Notes: generated by a model not told the origin, from the letters alone. A stretch of 64,000 bases of DNA from JAMXLJ01 sp036558745 (GCA_036558745.1 DATBEZ010000003.1:62001-126000); one strand, 5' to 3'. Positions 1 through 8,661 are shown, numbered from the stretch's first letter. Numbers and translations: made by a program.

Positions 1-1
1 C

Positions 2-406
2 GATTGGCGACCGACGGGCGAGCACCTGCTCCTCTGCGTCGACGGCAGCGAACGGTCCGCCGGCATCGCAGCCGACGTGTGGCCGTGGGCCGACCTGCTC
101 GGCCTCGACCTCGACGCCGCCATCGTGATCCACCCGCTCGACGTCGAGAGCGCCGAACGCCCCGATGCGCTCGTCGCACCGATCACGACGCGCCTGCGTC
201 GCGGGGACCGGACTCCCCACGTCGCCGTGCTCCGTGGCTCGTTCACGGCGGGCGCGCTCGCCGACCACGCCGACGCGTTGCCGGCCACGCTCGTCGCCAT
301 GGCGAGCCACGGCCGAACCGGCTTCGCGCGTCTGGCCCTGGGAAGCGTGACGACCGGTGTCGTGAACCTCGCCCGCTGTCCGGTGCTCGTCGAGGGCGTG
401 CGGTAG
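2..406 (+). CDS. Universal stress protein (UspA family), 5' end outside window
   Basis: This is the last 134 residues of a UspA-domain protein whose start lies before the window. The visible part begins with a beta strand and the sequence LLLCVDGSERS, typical of the first strand and loop of a Usp domain. It ends with the ATP-binding signature SHGRTGFARLALGSVT followed by a hydrophobic strand (CPVLVEGV). UspA domains bind ATP or related nucleotides in the cytoplasm and are induced by starvation and stress; the real ligand here is unknown. It could be the second domain of a tandem Usp. It is followed after 94 bases by an oxidoreductase on the same strand. Family assignment is secure. Confidence 0.85.
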   Translation, partial: DWRPTGEHLLLCVDGSERSAGIAADVWPWADLLGLDLDAAIVIHPLDVESAERPDALVAPITTRLRRGDRTPHVAVLRGSFTAGALADHADALPATLVAMASHGRTGFARLALGSVTTGVVNLARCPVLVEGVR

Positions 407-500
407 CGCGGGCCGCCGGAGCCGGCCCGGGTAGCGTCCCCGCAGCCGCGCCGTCGGGCGCGGTCCGCGTGCCGCACGCGCACCGACGACGGAGGAAGAC

Positions 501-1418
501 GTGACGACCTTCAGCATCGGCGTGCCCAACTACGGGGCCACGTTCGCAACACGCGGCTGGAGCGGTCTCGTCACCCTCGCGCAGCAGATCGAGGCGGCAG
601 GCTTCGACCGCCTGATCGTCGTCGACCACGTCGTGATGGGACCCAACACCGACGAGTACCAGTGGGGCACCTTCCCGGTGCCACCCGAGGCCCCGTGGTG
701 CGAACCGCTCACGGTGCTCGCCGCGATCGCCCCCGCGACCACGCGACTGCGTCTGTCGACCGGGATCCTCATCGCCCCGTTGCGCCCGGCGGCGCTCCTC
801 GCGAAGACGGTCGCGACGCTCGACGTGCTGTCGGGAGGCCGGCTCGATCTCGGCGTCGGGACGGGATGGCAACGCGAGGAGTACGACGCGATGGGACTGC
901 CGTTCGAAGCCCGCGGTCGGCTGCTGACCGAGACCGTCGCCGCGTGTCGCGCGCTGTGGGAGCAGTCGCCGGCGTCGTTCTCGTCGGAGTCGGTGAGCTT
1001 CGACGGCATCTGGTGCGCACCCGTCCCGGCCCAGGAACGACTCCCCGTCTGGTTCTCGGGCACGCTGAACGAGCGCGTGCTCCGCCGGATCATCGACCTC
1101 GGCGACGGGTGGATCCCGATCATGGGCGCGACGATCGACCAGATCGCGGACGGCGCGAACCGCTTGCGTTCGGCCTGGCGCGACGCCGGACGTTCGGGTG
1201 AGCCGCAGGTGCAGATCCCGTTGCCCATCGCGCGCGGCGACGACCGCCGCGTCGACCTCGACGCCACGATGGCGCGGGTACCTCAGCTCGTCGAGGCGGG
1301 AGCAACCGACGTGCAGGCGATGATGCAGGTGTTCGTGCGCGGCGACGAGCTCGACCGGGCACCCGAGATCCTGGGCGAGATCGCGGACGCGTTCGCGCGC
1401 GCCGACCCGCGCCGCTGA
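501..1418 (+). CDS. LLM-class F420-dependent oxidoreductase
   Basis: A 305-residue TIM-barrel protein of the bacterial luciferase-like (LLM) superfamily. The N-terminus (FSIGVPNYG), the strand DRLIVVDHVVMG and the central LDVLSGGRLDLGVGTGWQREEYDAMG motif are the hallmarks of the actinobacterial F420-dependent subgroup. In these enzymes coenzyme F420 rather than FMN supplies or accepts hydride; the substrate cannot be read from sequence. The GTG start has GGAGGA about eight bases upstream, and length is normal for the family. It stands alone and converges with the minus-strand repeat-protein gene that follows. F420 dependence is inferred from subfamily resemblance. Confidence 0.85.
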   Translation: MTTFSIGVPNYGATFATRGWSGLVTLAQQIEAAGFDRLIVVDHVVMGPNTDEYQWGTFPVPPEAPWCEPLTVLAAIAPATTRLRLSTGILIAPLRPAALLAKTVATLDVLSGGRLDLGVGTGWQREEYDAMGLPFEARGRLLTETVAACRALWEQSPASFSSESVSFDGIWCAPVPAQERLPVWFSGTLNERVLRRIIDLGDGWIPIMGATIDQIADGANRLRSAWRDAGRSGEPQVQIPLPIARGDDRRVDLDATMARVPQLVEAGATDVQAMMQVFVRGDELDRAPEILGEIADAFARADPRR

Positions 1419-1445
1419 TCGGCGGGACCCGCTCGGCGACGCGCG

Positions 1446-1985
1446 TCAGCGGTGCGCGCGCAGATCGATCTGCGTGACGTGATCGTGATCGTCATGCGTC
1501 GGCCGACGGTGGTGCCGGTCGCCGTCCGGCTTCGTGCACGGCTTCGAGTGCTGGCCCACCGGCTTCGAGCGCACGCCGATCGGCTTCGAGTGGCTGCCGA
1601 CGTGGTGGTCGTCGTCGGCCGGCCTGGTGCAGGGCTTCGAGTGCTCGCCCACCGGCTTCGAGTGCTCCCCGACCGGCTTCGAGTGCATCCCGACCGGCTT
1701 GGAGTGCTCGCCCACCGGCTTCGAGCGCATCCCGACCGGGCACGGAACCGAGTGCCGTCCGACCGGCTTCGAGTGCACACCGACGGGTTTCGAGTGTTCT
1801 CCCACCGGCTTGGAGCGGTCGCCGACGCGGCACCGGCGCGACGACGATCCCGCGCCGGAGCCGCCGAACCAATGTCCGGTCACGCTCGCGCCGACGTGGG
1901 CGAGATGCGGCACGAACACGGCGGCCGAGATCCCGGCCAGCACGGCCAGCACGATACGTGCGACGCCGAAGATCATGCGGTGCAT
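1446..1985 (-). CDS. Small membrane-anchored protein with SKPVGEH heptad repeats
   Basis: An unrecognised 179-residue protein. It starts at an ATG with GGAGG eight bases upstream and overlaps the end of the O-antigen-ligase-like gene by 13 bases, so the two are likely co-translated. Residues 5-27 form one hydrophobic segment (signal peptide or anchor). A short Gly/Ser linker is followed at residues 58-150 by about nine near-perfect copies of the heptad SKPVGxH, with x = E, V, R, M or Q and His sometimes Arg, plus two SKPC variants. The last 30 residues are His/Asp-rich (DGDRHH, THDDHDH). The repeat puts Lys, Pro and His at fixed spacing on the outer face of the membrane; metal, polyanion or glycan binding are possibilities, not conclusions. 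Other frames are also open across the repeat, but only this one has an RBS, a start and a signal segment. Confidence 0.7.
   Translation of the reverse strand: MHRMIFGVARIVLAVLAGISAAVFVPHLAHVGASVTGHWFGGSGAGSSSRRCRVGDRSKPVGEHSKPVGVHSKPVGRHSVPCPVGMRSKPVGEHSKPVGMHSKPVGEHSKPVGEHSKPCTRPADDDHHVGSHSKPIGVRSKPVGQHSKPCTKPDGDRHHRRPTHDDHDHVTQIDLRAHR
1536..1814. repeat. Tandem 21-bp repeat inside the heptad-repeat gene
   Basis: About eleven tandem units of a 21-base repeat, plus strand approximately CTCGCCCACCGGCTTCGAGTG, code for the SKPVGEH heptads on the minus strand. Units differ mostly in the codons for the variable sixth and seventh residues. One unit is interrupted (VPCPVGMR) and a 33-base insertion coding for a DDDHH stretch splits the array near 1595-1625. 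Near-identical units suggest expansion and contraction by slippage or recombination. Confidence 0.85.
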
Positions 1986-3439
1986 GCGACGTTCCTCCCC
2001 TGGCGCGAGGCGCGCGCCGATCGTGAACCCTTCCGCCCGAGCGCGAGGCCCGCGAGCACGGCGCCGGTCAACGGGACGACCGGGACGTGCCACACGAAGT
2101 CGAGCGAGCCGTGCACGGCGATCGCGACGAGGCCCGCCGCGGTGCCGGCCCACATGAACCGGTCCACGCGTGTGCGTGCGCGCCAGACCGCGAGCGCGGT
2201 GCCCACCAGCCCCAGCGCGAGCACGGCCGCGCCGACCGCGCCGCTCTCGCCGAAGATCTGCAGGTACTCGTCGTGTGCATAGTCGACCGTGTCGACGAGG
2301 TCGCCGGCCGGCCACGTCAGGACGTAGTTCCCCGGCCCGACGCCGGTGGCGAGATGCGACCGCGCGAGTCGCAGCGCCGCGTTCGTCTCGTCAGTCCGGT
2401 CGGGCGAGTCGAGGGTCAGCCGCGAGCCGCGCACCGTCGTGAAGTCCCGACCGACGGGTCCGCCGACCACCATCGCCAGCCCAGCGAGGACGACGACGAC
2501 GACCGCGACGGCCACGAGGCTCCACCTCGGCCGCGCCGCGCACGCGGCGACCGAAGCGCCGGCCAGGGCGCCGGCGAGCGCGAGCCCGGGACGGCCGACG
2601 CTGCCCGCCGGCATCGACGGCACCAGCGCGGCGAACGCGACGGCCGCGCCCCCGAGCGCGGGTGCGGCCGCCACCACGACCGGCGGGCCGAGCGCGACGA
2701 CGAGCACGACGGCACCGGCCGCGAAGGCGAGCAGCCCGCCTCGGCTCGCCGTGGCTGCGAGCCCCGCGACGAGGACGAACGCGAGCAGCGAGCGTGGCCA
2801 CGACCGCGGCGCGGACGCGAGTGAGGCGAGGCTCACCAAGGCGAGCGGCGCGAGCAGCGCGGCGGTCGCGTTCGCGTACGTGATCGTCGACGCGGCCCGC
2901 CAGATCCCGCCGTCGACGAGCGCCTGCGGCGCGTGGTGCACGGCGACCGCCCACATCCCGTTCGCCGCGACGGCCGCGCCGACCAGCCCGGCCCCGATGG
3001 CGAGGAGCCGTCGCTCGACGTCGTCGAGACGGCGAACCACCACGACCACTGCGGCGAGGGACAGCAGCAGGCCGACAGCGGGCCACGCGGCCCACGCCGC
3101 GCCGTGCAGGAACGCGTCCGCGAGGTACCACACCGCGAGCGCGGCGGCGCCCAGCACGGGTGCGACCGCGTCGGCCCGGTCCGGTCGCCGCACCACCAGC
3201 GCCGAAGCCAGGAGCAGCGGCACCAGCAGCACCTTCTGCTCCCGGCCGTAGTACGCACCCTGCGAGACCGCCGCGTACGCGAGCGCGCCGACGATGAGCG
3301 AGCCGGCGGCCGCGCCGCGCAGGCGCGCGGCCCGGCGAATGGCGCGCGCCGACTGCACGCGAGATCGCGGGCGCGGCAGAACGTCGTCCCTGTACGGCGT
3401 CAAAGGCGCCCACGCGGTCGCGGTCACGTCGACCGACAC
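1973..3439 (-). CDS. O-antigen ligase / Wzy-like polysaccharide polymerase
   Basis: A 488-residue polytopic membrane protein with about eleven or twelve hydrophobic segments. It carries the family landmarks: a short SRGG motif after the middle segments, then a large outer loop with GVGPGNYVLTWP and YAHDEYLQIFGESGAVG, matching the conserved His/Glu loop of the Wzy_C (O-antigen ligase) family. Such proteins polymerise or transfer lipid-linked glycans on the outer face of the cytoplasmic membrane. In an actinobacterium the product would be a wall-linked or extracellular polysaccharide rather than LPS. The GTG start lacks a clear Shine-Dalgarno, so the first codons are uncertain. A strong promoter lies about 70 bases upstream. 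The downstream repeat protein overlaps its 3' end. Confidence 0.8.
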   Translation of the reverse strand: MSVDVTATAWAPLTPYRDDVLPRPRSRVQSARAIRRAARLRGAAAGSLIVGALAYAAVSQGAYYGREQKVLLVPLLLASALVVRRPDRADAVAPVLGAAALAVWYLADAFLHGAAWAAWPAVGLLLSLAAVVVVVRRLDDVERRLLAIGAGLVGAAVAANGMWAVAVHHAPQALVDGGIWRAASTITYANATAALLAPLALVSLASLASAPRSWPRSLLAFVLVAGLAATASRGGLLAFAAGAVVLVVALGPPVVVAAAPALGGAAVAFAALVPSMPAGSVGRPGLALAGALAGASVAACAARPRWSLVAVAVVVVVLAGLAMVVGGPVGRDFTTVRGSRLTLDSPDRTDETNAALRLARSHLATGVGPGNYVLTWPAGDLVDTVDYAHDEYLQIFGESGAVGAAVLALGLVGTALAVWRARTRVDRFMWAGTAAGLVAIAVHGSLDFVWHVPVVPLTGAVLAGLALGRKGSRSARASRQGRNVACTA

Positions 3440-3510
3440 CGGCTGCGACAGGACGCACGTGCCGCGCGCGTCGCGCTCACGGAACTCCGCCTCCCCTGCG
3501 CCCTGCCCGG

Positions 3511-3539
3511 ACAGTACGTGTGCGCGTCGACAGTGTCAA
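3511..3539 (-). promoter_or_regulatory. Sigma-A-type promoter of the O-antigen-ligase-like gene
   Basis: Minus strand: a perfect -35 TTGACA (3539-3534), a 17-base spacer, then TACTGT (3516-3511) as -10. Transcription would start near 3504, giving a 5' leader of about 65 bases before the GTG at 3439. It is the best housekeeping-type promoter match noticed in the window. Confidence 0.7.
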
Positions 3540-3617
3540 CGCCGACTCCGCGCGGCTCGTACCGCGCGCCAACCGGGCCCGATGCGAGTGGCGCGAGGCT
3601 GAACGGAGGGGGACGAA

Positions 3618-5888
3618 TCAGGGTGTGACGGGGGTGCTGAGGACACCGTTGGCCATCGCGAACGCGCCGTCGGCCGGGCAGCGTTGCCGGTCGGACGCGT
3701 CGCCACCGGCGGCTGCGGGCGGTGCGCTCGGCGACGGCGCGCGCGTCCCGGGTCGCGTGCGCGTCAGGCGCGTCGTCGCATGCACGGGAAGGTGGTTCGA
3801 CGCGTCACCGACGAAGATCTCGTAGTCGCCCGCGCTCGCGGTCGATCGCCGGCGACGCGAGTCCCAGTGCGAGAGCGCGGACGCGTCGAGTTGGAGGTTC
3901 ACACGCGCGCGGTGACCGGGCGCGAGCCGGATCCGCCGGAACGCTCGCAGCTGGCGCGGCGGTTCCCCCGCCGACGACGGATATCCGACGTAGAGCTGGA
4001 CGACGTCGGCACCGGCCCGACCGCCGGTGTTCGTCACGTCGACGCCGACCTTGACCCGTCCCGTGCTCGTGCTGCGCGTCACCTGGAGCCGCCGGAACGC
4101 GAACGTCGTGTACGACAGACCTGATCCGAACGCGAACTGCGGCGTGACATCCCGCGCGTCGTAGCCGCGGTAGCCGACCTGCAGCCCCTCTGAGTACGCG
4201 ACCCCGTTGCCCGTCGTCCCCGGCCATTGGGCCGCCGTCGCCGCGGGTACGTCGGCGAGCGACGCCGGGAACGTGACCGGGAGCTTGCCCGAGGGGTTCA
4301 CGTCGCCGAACAGGACCGCGGCCAGCGCGTGGCCGTCCTCCTGGCCCGGGTACCACGCCTCGAGCACGGCACCGACCCGGTCGAGCCACGGCGTCACGAC
4401 CGCGCTGCCGGTGTCGAGCACGACGACGGTGTTTGGGTTCGCGGCCGCCACCGCGTCGACGAGGCGGTTCGCGGCCCGGTCCAGGTCGAGCGCGGTGTGG
4501 TCGTGCGACTCGGCGTCGGCGCGACCGACCATCACGACCGCGACGTCGGCAGACGCGGCCAGCGCGGCGGCGCGCCCCGGATCGGTGCCGAGCGACGACG
4601 TGACGCGCACCGATGCGCCCGCCCGCTCCTGGATCCCCTGCAGCGGGCTGACGACCTCGTTCGACAGCACGGTGGCGCTCCCGCCACCGACGTGGAAGGA
4701 GTCCGCACCGGCCGCGCCGACCACCGCGATCGAGCGGACCCTCGTCGGATCGAAGGGGAGCAACGCGTGCTCGTTGCGCAGCAGGACGGTGCCCTCCGCC
4801 GCGACCTCGCGCGCGAGCGTGCGGTGCGCGGCGGTCCGGACGTCGTCGCCGATCGTGCCGCGGCTCGGGTGGTCCACGATGCCGGTCGCGAACATGACGG
4901 TCAGGATGCGGCGGACCATGTCGTCGAGACGTGCCCCGCTCACTCGTCCGGCCGTGATCGCGGCGTCGAGCGCGGGACCGAACATGCAGTTGTCGGGCAT
5001 CTGCATGTCGAGGCCCGCAGCCGCCGCACTGGTTCCCGGCAGGTCGGCATACCAGTCGGACGTGACGAACCCGGGGAACCGCCACTCGCGCTTCAGCACG
5101 TCGGTCAGCAGCACCTGGTTGGCGCATGCAGGAACGCCGTTCACCGTGCTGTAGGCACACATCACGGAGCCGACGTGGGCGCGGTGCACCGCGGCGTCGA
5201 ATGCGGGCAGGTAGATCTCCCGCAACGCGCGCTCGTCGACGATCGCATCGTCGGCCGCCGTGTCGCGGTTCGTCTCCTGGTTGTACGCCGCGAGGTGCTT
5301 GACCTGCGCGATGACGCGTTGCGACTGGATGCCCTCGATGACGGGTGTCGCAATCGTCGAGGTGAGGTACGGGTCCTCGCCCAGCGACTCGAACGCGCGT
5401 CCCCACCGAGGGTCGCGCACGATGTTCACGGTCGGCGCCAGTGCCACGCCGATCCCCTTGCCGCGCGCCTCGGCGCCGACGACCGCGCCGTAGCGGCGCG
5501 CGAGCCCCGGGTCCCAGGTCGCCGCGAGCGCGACCGGTGCCGGAAGCTGGGTCACGCCGCTGATCAGGTCCCCGACCCCGCCGGGACCGTCGGCGAGGTG
5601 CAACGGCGGGATGCACAGGCGAGGCACGCCCGCGACCGAGCCCGCGTACCCGGGCTCGGTGACGATGCCGGTCACCGTCCCGTGGACCATCGTGAGCCGC
5701 TCGGCCCGGGTCATGCGCTTCATCACGTCGCGTACGCGTCGCGACACGGCTGCCGACGACCCGACCCACGGACAGCGGGCCGAGCTCGGCGCGGTCACGT
5801 CGGTGCCGCACGCAGCGAAGGAGAGGACCAGCGCAGCGACGACGACCGGGATGCCACGTCGGTGCCTGCGCCCGCGGTGGTCGGTCAC
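3618..5888 (-). CDS. Secreted glycoside hydrolase family 3 beta-glycosidase
   Basis: A 756-residue GH3 enzyme. Residues 1-30 are an export signal ending in LSFAACG, possibly a lipobox with Cys27. The GH3 N-domain follows, with GIGVALAPTVNIVRDPRWGR, a KHLAAYNQETNRD substrate loop and the nucleophile Asp278 in FVTSDWYA. Then come the C-domain (SIAVVGAAGADSFHVGGGSA) and a fibronectin-III-like domain (DVVQLYVGYPSSAGEPPRQLRAF) before a low-complexity tail. GH3 enzymes remove terminal beta-glucosyl, xylosyl or related sugars from oligosaccharides by retention; the exact specificity is not readable. The GTG start is seven bases after a -10-like box, suggesting a leaderless mRNA. It sits within the polysaccharide region and may trim exported or environmental glycans. 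Confidence 0.9.
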   Translation of the reverse strand: MTDHRGRRHRRGIPVVVAALVLSFAACGTDVTAPSSARCPWVGSSAAVSRRVRDVMKRMTRAERLTMVHGTVTGIVTEPGYAGSVAGVPRLCIPPLHLADGPGGVGDLISGVTQLPAPVALAATWDPGLARRYGAVVGAEARGKGIGVALAPTVNIVRDPRWGRAFESLGEDPYLTSTIATPVIEGIQSQRVIAQVKHLAAYNQETNRDTAADDAIVDERALREIYLPAFDAAVHRAHVGSVMCAYSTVNGVPACANQVLLTDVLKREWRFPGFVTSDWYADLPGTSAAAAGLDMQMPDNCMFGPALDAAITAGRVSGARLDDMVRRILTVMFATGIVDHPSRGTIGDDVRTAAHRTLAREVAAEGTVLLRNEHALLPFDPTRVRSIAVVGAAGADSFHVGGGSATVLSNEVVSPLQGIQERAGASVRVTSSLGTDPGRAAALAASADVAVVMVGRADAESHDHTALDLDRAANRLVDAVAAANPNTVVVLDTGSAVVTPWLDRVGAVLEAWYPGQEDGHALAAVLFGDVNPSGKLPVTFPASLADVPAATAAQWPGTTGNGVAYSEGLQVGYRGYDARDVTPQFAFGSGLSYTTFAFRRLQVTRSTSTGRVKVGVDVTNTGGRAGADVVQLYVGYPSSAGEPPRQLRAFRRIRLAPGHRARVNLQLDASALSHWDSRRRRSTASAGDYEIFVGDASNHLPVHATTRLTRTRPGTRAPSPSAPPAAAGGDASDRQRCPADGAFAMANGVLSTPVTP

Positions 5889-5895
5889 GGATGGC

Positions 5896-5925
5896 TGGCT
5901 AGTCCCGGCGGCGCGAGAGGGTCAA
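5896..5925 (-). promoter_or_regulatory. Promoter of the GH3 gene, apparently leaderless
   Basis: Minus strand: -35 TTGACC (5925-5920), an 18-base spacer, TAGCCA (5901-5896), then seven bases to the GTG at 5888. No Shine-Dalgarno is present, so the transcript probably begins at or next to the start codon. Confidence 0.55.
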
Positions 5926-5993
5926 GCGACGCACGCGGCGCAACCGGCGCGACGACGCCGACGCCACCGCGGGCCCGTTAGCCTGAGCGCCTG

Positions 5994-6809
5994 ATGCAGA
6001 TCGGTGACGTGACGATCACACCGGTGCTCGACGGCTCGTTCCAGGCCCCGCCGTCGTACATGTTCAACAAGTCCGAGACCGACTGGATCCCGCACCGTGA
6101 GTTCCTCGACGAGGACGGGATGCTGCGCGTCGAGCTCGGCGGCTTCCTGCTCCACACCGGCGAGCGACTCGTGCTCGTCGACGCGGGCGCCGGCCCCGAG
6201 GGCCACTCCGGCGGCCGGCTGCTCGAGAGCCTGGCCGCCCTCGGCGTGTCCCCCGGCGACGTGACCGACGTGGTGCTCACGCACCTGCACTTCGACCACA
6301 TCGGCTGGGTGTCCGACTGCGAACGACCCCGCTTCCCGAACGCGACGTACCGGTGCCACACCGACGACTGGGACTTCTTCGTGGGCGACGACCCGCACGA
6401 CGAAGGGATCGCGCTCCGCTACTCGGGCGGTCGCCCGGCGACCGAGCGTCTCGCGCCCGTCGCGCCGCTGCTCGAGACGTGGAGCACCGACACGACGGTC
6501 GCACCCGGCGTCGACGTCCGGCCCATGCCCGGGCACACCCCGGGCAGCTCGATCGTGGTCGTGTCGTCGGGCCCCGCGCGTGCGCTGCTGCTCGGCGATC
6601 TGGTGCACTGCCCGGCCGAGCTGCTCGACGACGACTGGGAGATGGTCGCCGACGTCGACAAGGAGATGGCGCGCGCCGCACGGGAGTCACTCGCGCGCGA
6701 GCTCGAGGGCACCGACGTCCCCGCGGCGGCGGCCCACTTCCCCGGGCTGCGCTTCGGGCGTCTCCTCGCCGGTGCCGGTCGCCGGCAATGGTCGTTCGAC
6801 CACGCCTGA
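5994..6809 (+). CDS. Metallo-beta-lactamase-fold hydrolase
   Basis: A 271-residue MBL-fold enzyme with the zinc-binding signature LTHLHFDHIGW (His97, His99, Asp101, His102). Further metal ligands are plausible at the His of GHTPGSS and the Asp of LLGDLVH. It resembles the stand-alone cytoplasmic MBL hydrolases (lactonase or thioesterase-like) common in actinobacteria rather than secreted beta-lactamases, since there is no signal peptide. The substrate is unknown. TAGCCT lies nine bases before the ATG and no Shine-Dalgarno is visible, so it may be leaderless. It is divergent from the GH3 gene and converges with the next small membrane protein. Confidence 0.85.
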   Translation: MQIGDVTITPVLDGSFQAPPSYMFNKSETDWIPHREFLDEDGMLRVELGGFLLHTGERLVLVDAGAGPEGHSGGRLLESLAALGVSPGDVTDVVLTHLHFDHIGWVSDCERPRFPNATYRCHTDDWDFFVGDDPHDEGIALRYSGGRPATERLAPVAPLLETWSTDTTVAPGVDVRPMPGHTPGSSIVVVSSGPARALLLGDLVHCPAELLDDDWEMVADVDKEMARAARESLARELEGTDVPAAAAHFPGLRFGRLLAGAGRRQWSFDHA

Positions 6810-6825
6810 CGGCGTGTGATCGCCG

Positions 6826-7263
6826 CTAGCCCGAGTACGGTGGCGCGCCCTCGGCACCGAGTCGCGACTCCACGGAAGCGGGAATGGCGACGCGCCAGCC
6901 CGCGCGCGCCAGCTCGTCCCGCGTCAGCGTGAGCTCGCCACCCTCGTGGGGACCACTCGTGAAGTGGAACGTCCAACGGCTCCCGACGTCGACGACGTCG
7001 TGGACGTCGAACCGCTCGCCGGGACGCACGGCCGCGAGACCGAGCCAACCGTCGTGCGCGGCGCCGGTGACCTCGACGTCGACCAGGTACGGGCCGCGGT
7101 TCTCGATGCCGACGCTCGACACCCGGTCGGGCCCACGGAGCAGCGTTGCGAGGAGCACGAGCATCACGGCGATCGCGAGCGCGACCAGCGCGGCGGCGAG
7201 CAGACGCCGCGGGTCGCGGCGCATGACGGACGGACGGTCGGGGCGGACGAGGACAGGGCTCAT
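6826..7263 (-). CDS. Membrane-anchored protein of unknown function
   Basis: A 145-residue protein not recognised as any family. A basic N-terminus precedes one transmembrane segment at about residues 18-40 (LLAAALVALAIAVMLVLLATLL). The rest is an extracytoplasmic beta-rich domain of about 100 residues beginning VSSVGIENRGPYLVDVEVTG and including WTFHFTSGPHEGGELTLTRDEL. The ATG is preceded by GAGGGAG at good spacing. It lies downstream of another small membrane protein and the response regulator, all on the minus strand; joint regulation is possible but gaps of about 80 bases separate them. Confidence 0.7.
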   Translation of the reverse strand: MSPVLVRPDRPSVMRRDPRRLLAAALVALAIAVMLVLLATLLRGPDRVSSVGIENRGPYLVDVEVTGAAHDGWLGLAAVRPGERFDVHDVVDVGSRWTFHFTSGPHEGGELTLTRDELARAGWRVAIPASVESRLGAEGAPPYSG

Positions 7264-7346
7264 CGGCGGGCTCCCTCGACGGATCGGCGGTCTCCACGAC
7301 GAACGGGCGCGTCCGCCGACGACGGGGCGCGCGTTCGCGACGACGC

Positions 7347-7739
7347 TCAGGCCGAGGCGAGCGGTGGTGCGCGCCGACCCGGGAGCCGGCCGAAGACGTC
7401 GCGCACCATCCGGGTGCGCGAGCACATGAGGAGGAGCCCGGCCACCAGCAGCAGCGCCGGAGCCCACGCCGGTGGCGTGGCGAGGCGGACGTCGAGCGGT
7501 GTCGTGATCCGCGCCACCGACGTCTCGGCGCGCCAGGCCGCGGCGCGCACCAGCGCCGCGGGATCGTCGGGACGCGGCGCGTGCGATGCCGTGGCTGCGC
7601 CGACGATCGTCGGGGGACGCGGCGCGGCATCCGCCAGCGCGGCCGTGACCGGGATCGTCGCGGCGGCGATCGCGAGGGCGGCAACCATGCCGAACACGCC
7701 GGCGGCGTGACGGCAGCGGAGGCGGTGGGCGCGCGGCAT
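7347..7739 (-). CDS. Small predicted membrane protein with signal peptide and C-terminal anchor
   Basis: A 130-residue unrecognised protein. Residues 12-36 form a signal sequence (FGMVAALAIAAATIPVTAALADA). A Pro/Ala-rich stretch of about 60 residues would lie outside the membrane. Residues 91-106 (APALLLVAGLLLMCSR) form a second hydrophobic segment followed by a basic tail (RTRMVRDVFGRLPGRR), which predicts a type I topology. On the minus strand TAGCCT lies eleven bases before the ATG. No catalytic motif is visible. Its position next to a similar small membrane protein suggests a pair. Confidence 0.6.
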   Translation of the reverse strand: MPRAHRLRCRHAAGVFGMVAALAIAAATIPVTAALADAAPRPPTIVGAATASHAPRPDDPAALVRAAAWRAETSVARITTPLDVRLATPPAWAPALLLVAGLLLMCSRTRMVRDVFGRLPGRRAPPLASA

Positions 7740-7820
7740 CGGAGACCCCGAGGCTAGCGGATGACCGTCGCGATCCCTTCGGCTCCGCCCAGCAGTGCGC
7801 CTCGTGTCGGCGGTCTCCTC

Positions 7821-8543
7821 TTACAGCCGGGGACGCTCGAAGCGGTAGCCGACGCCCCTGACCGTGACGATCCACCGGGGGTGCGCAGCGTCCAGCTCGA
7901 CCTTGCTGCGAAGTCGTGCGACGTGGACGTCGAGTGTCTTCGTGTCCCCGTAGTAGTCCGGACCCCACACCTGGTCCATCAGCAACGAGCGCGTCACGAC
8001 GCGTCCCGCGTTCGCGAGCAGCAGCTCGAGGATCTCGTACTCCTTCAGCGGGCACGAGATGTTCTCGCCCCGCACGAACACCTCGTGCCGGCGCGTGTCG
8101 ACGCGCACGTCACCGACGGCGAGGATCTCCGGCTGCAATGGCTGGTCCTCGACCTGGTCGATACGACGCAGGTGCGCCCGGACCCGCGCCACCATCTCGC
8201 GCAACCGCAACGGCTTGGTGACGTAGTCGTCCGCACCGATCTCGAGCCCGACGACGGCATCGAGCTCGGTGTCGCGCGCGCTCAACATGATGATCGGGAC
8301 GCGCGTGCCGAGCTCCCGGAGCGTGCGGCACACGTCGAGGCCCGAGATGTCGGGCAGCAGCGCGTCCACGAGCAGCAGCGCGGGGCTGATCGTCTGGAAG
8401 CGCTCCAGCGCCTCGCACCCCGCAGCGCTCGTCTCCACGTGGAAGCCCTCGTCGCGCAGGGCGGCGGACAGCGTCTCGCGTATCGCCATCTCGCTGTCGA
8501 CCAGCAGCACCCGGGTCCCCGCGAGCCCGTCGCCCGGGATCAC
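7821..8543 (-). CDS. OmpR/PhoB-family response regulator (orphan)
   Basis: From the GTG at 8543, a 240-residue protein with a receiver domain (residues about 10-125) and a winged-helix DNA-binding domain (about 140-238, ending WIVTVRGVGYRFERPRL). The phospho-acceptor is Asp60 (LLLVDALLPDISG), with Ser88 and Lys110 at the switch and lysine positions. The usual acidic pair near the N-terminus is altered: LLVDSE has Ser17 where the metal-binding Asp normally sits, so Mg-dependent phosphorylation may be weakened. GTG 8543 has GGGAG seven bases upstream; an in-frame ATG at 8639 would add a Gly/Arg-rich extension with poor RBS spacing. No histidine kinase is adjacent. An iron-box-like palindrome precedes it. 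Its targets may be the neighbouring polysaccharide or small membrane-protein genes. Confidence 0.85.
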   Translation of the reverse strand: MIPGDGLAGTRVLLVDSEMAIRETLSAALRDEGFHVETSAAGCEALERFQTISPALLLVDALLPDISGLDVCRTLRELGTRVPIIMLSARDTELDAVVGLEIGADDYVTKPLRLREMVARVRAHLRRIDQVEDQPLQPEILAVGDVRVDTRRHEVFVRGENISCPLKEYEILELLLANAGRVVTRSLLMDQVWGPDYYGDTKTLDVHVARLRSKVELDAAHPRWIVTVRGVGYRFERPRL

Positions 8544-8661
8544 CTCCGTGCTCCCGGTCCCGGCGCCGGGCCCGCCGTCGGCCCCTGCCCCGTCGGCCCG
8601 GGTGAGGGCGGGTCGTCCCCCGCGCCGGCCCCTGCGCATGTCCCCGATTTCTGCTTCATAA

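Noticed and set aside
4..504. Long Arg-rich frame at the window start
   Set aside because: Antisense-like composition in the wrong frame over the universal stress protein, which has the clear domain motifs.
1534..2157. Plus-strand frame over the repeat array, with Cys every seven residues (PTGFECS repeats)
   Set aside because: Open only because the 21-bp repeat has no stops in any frame; no RBS or signal segment, and it runs into the antisense of the ligase gene. The minus-strand frame has RBS, start and membrane segment.
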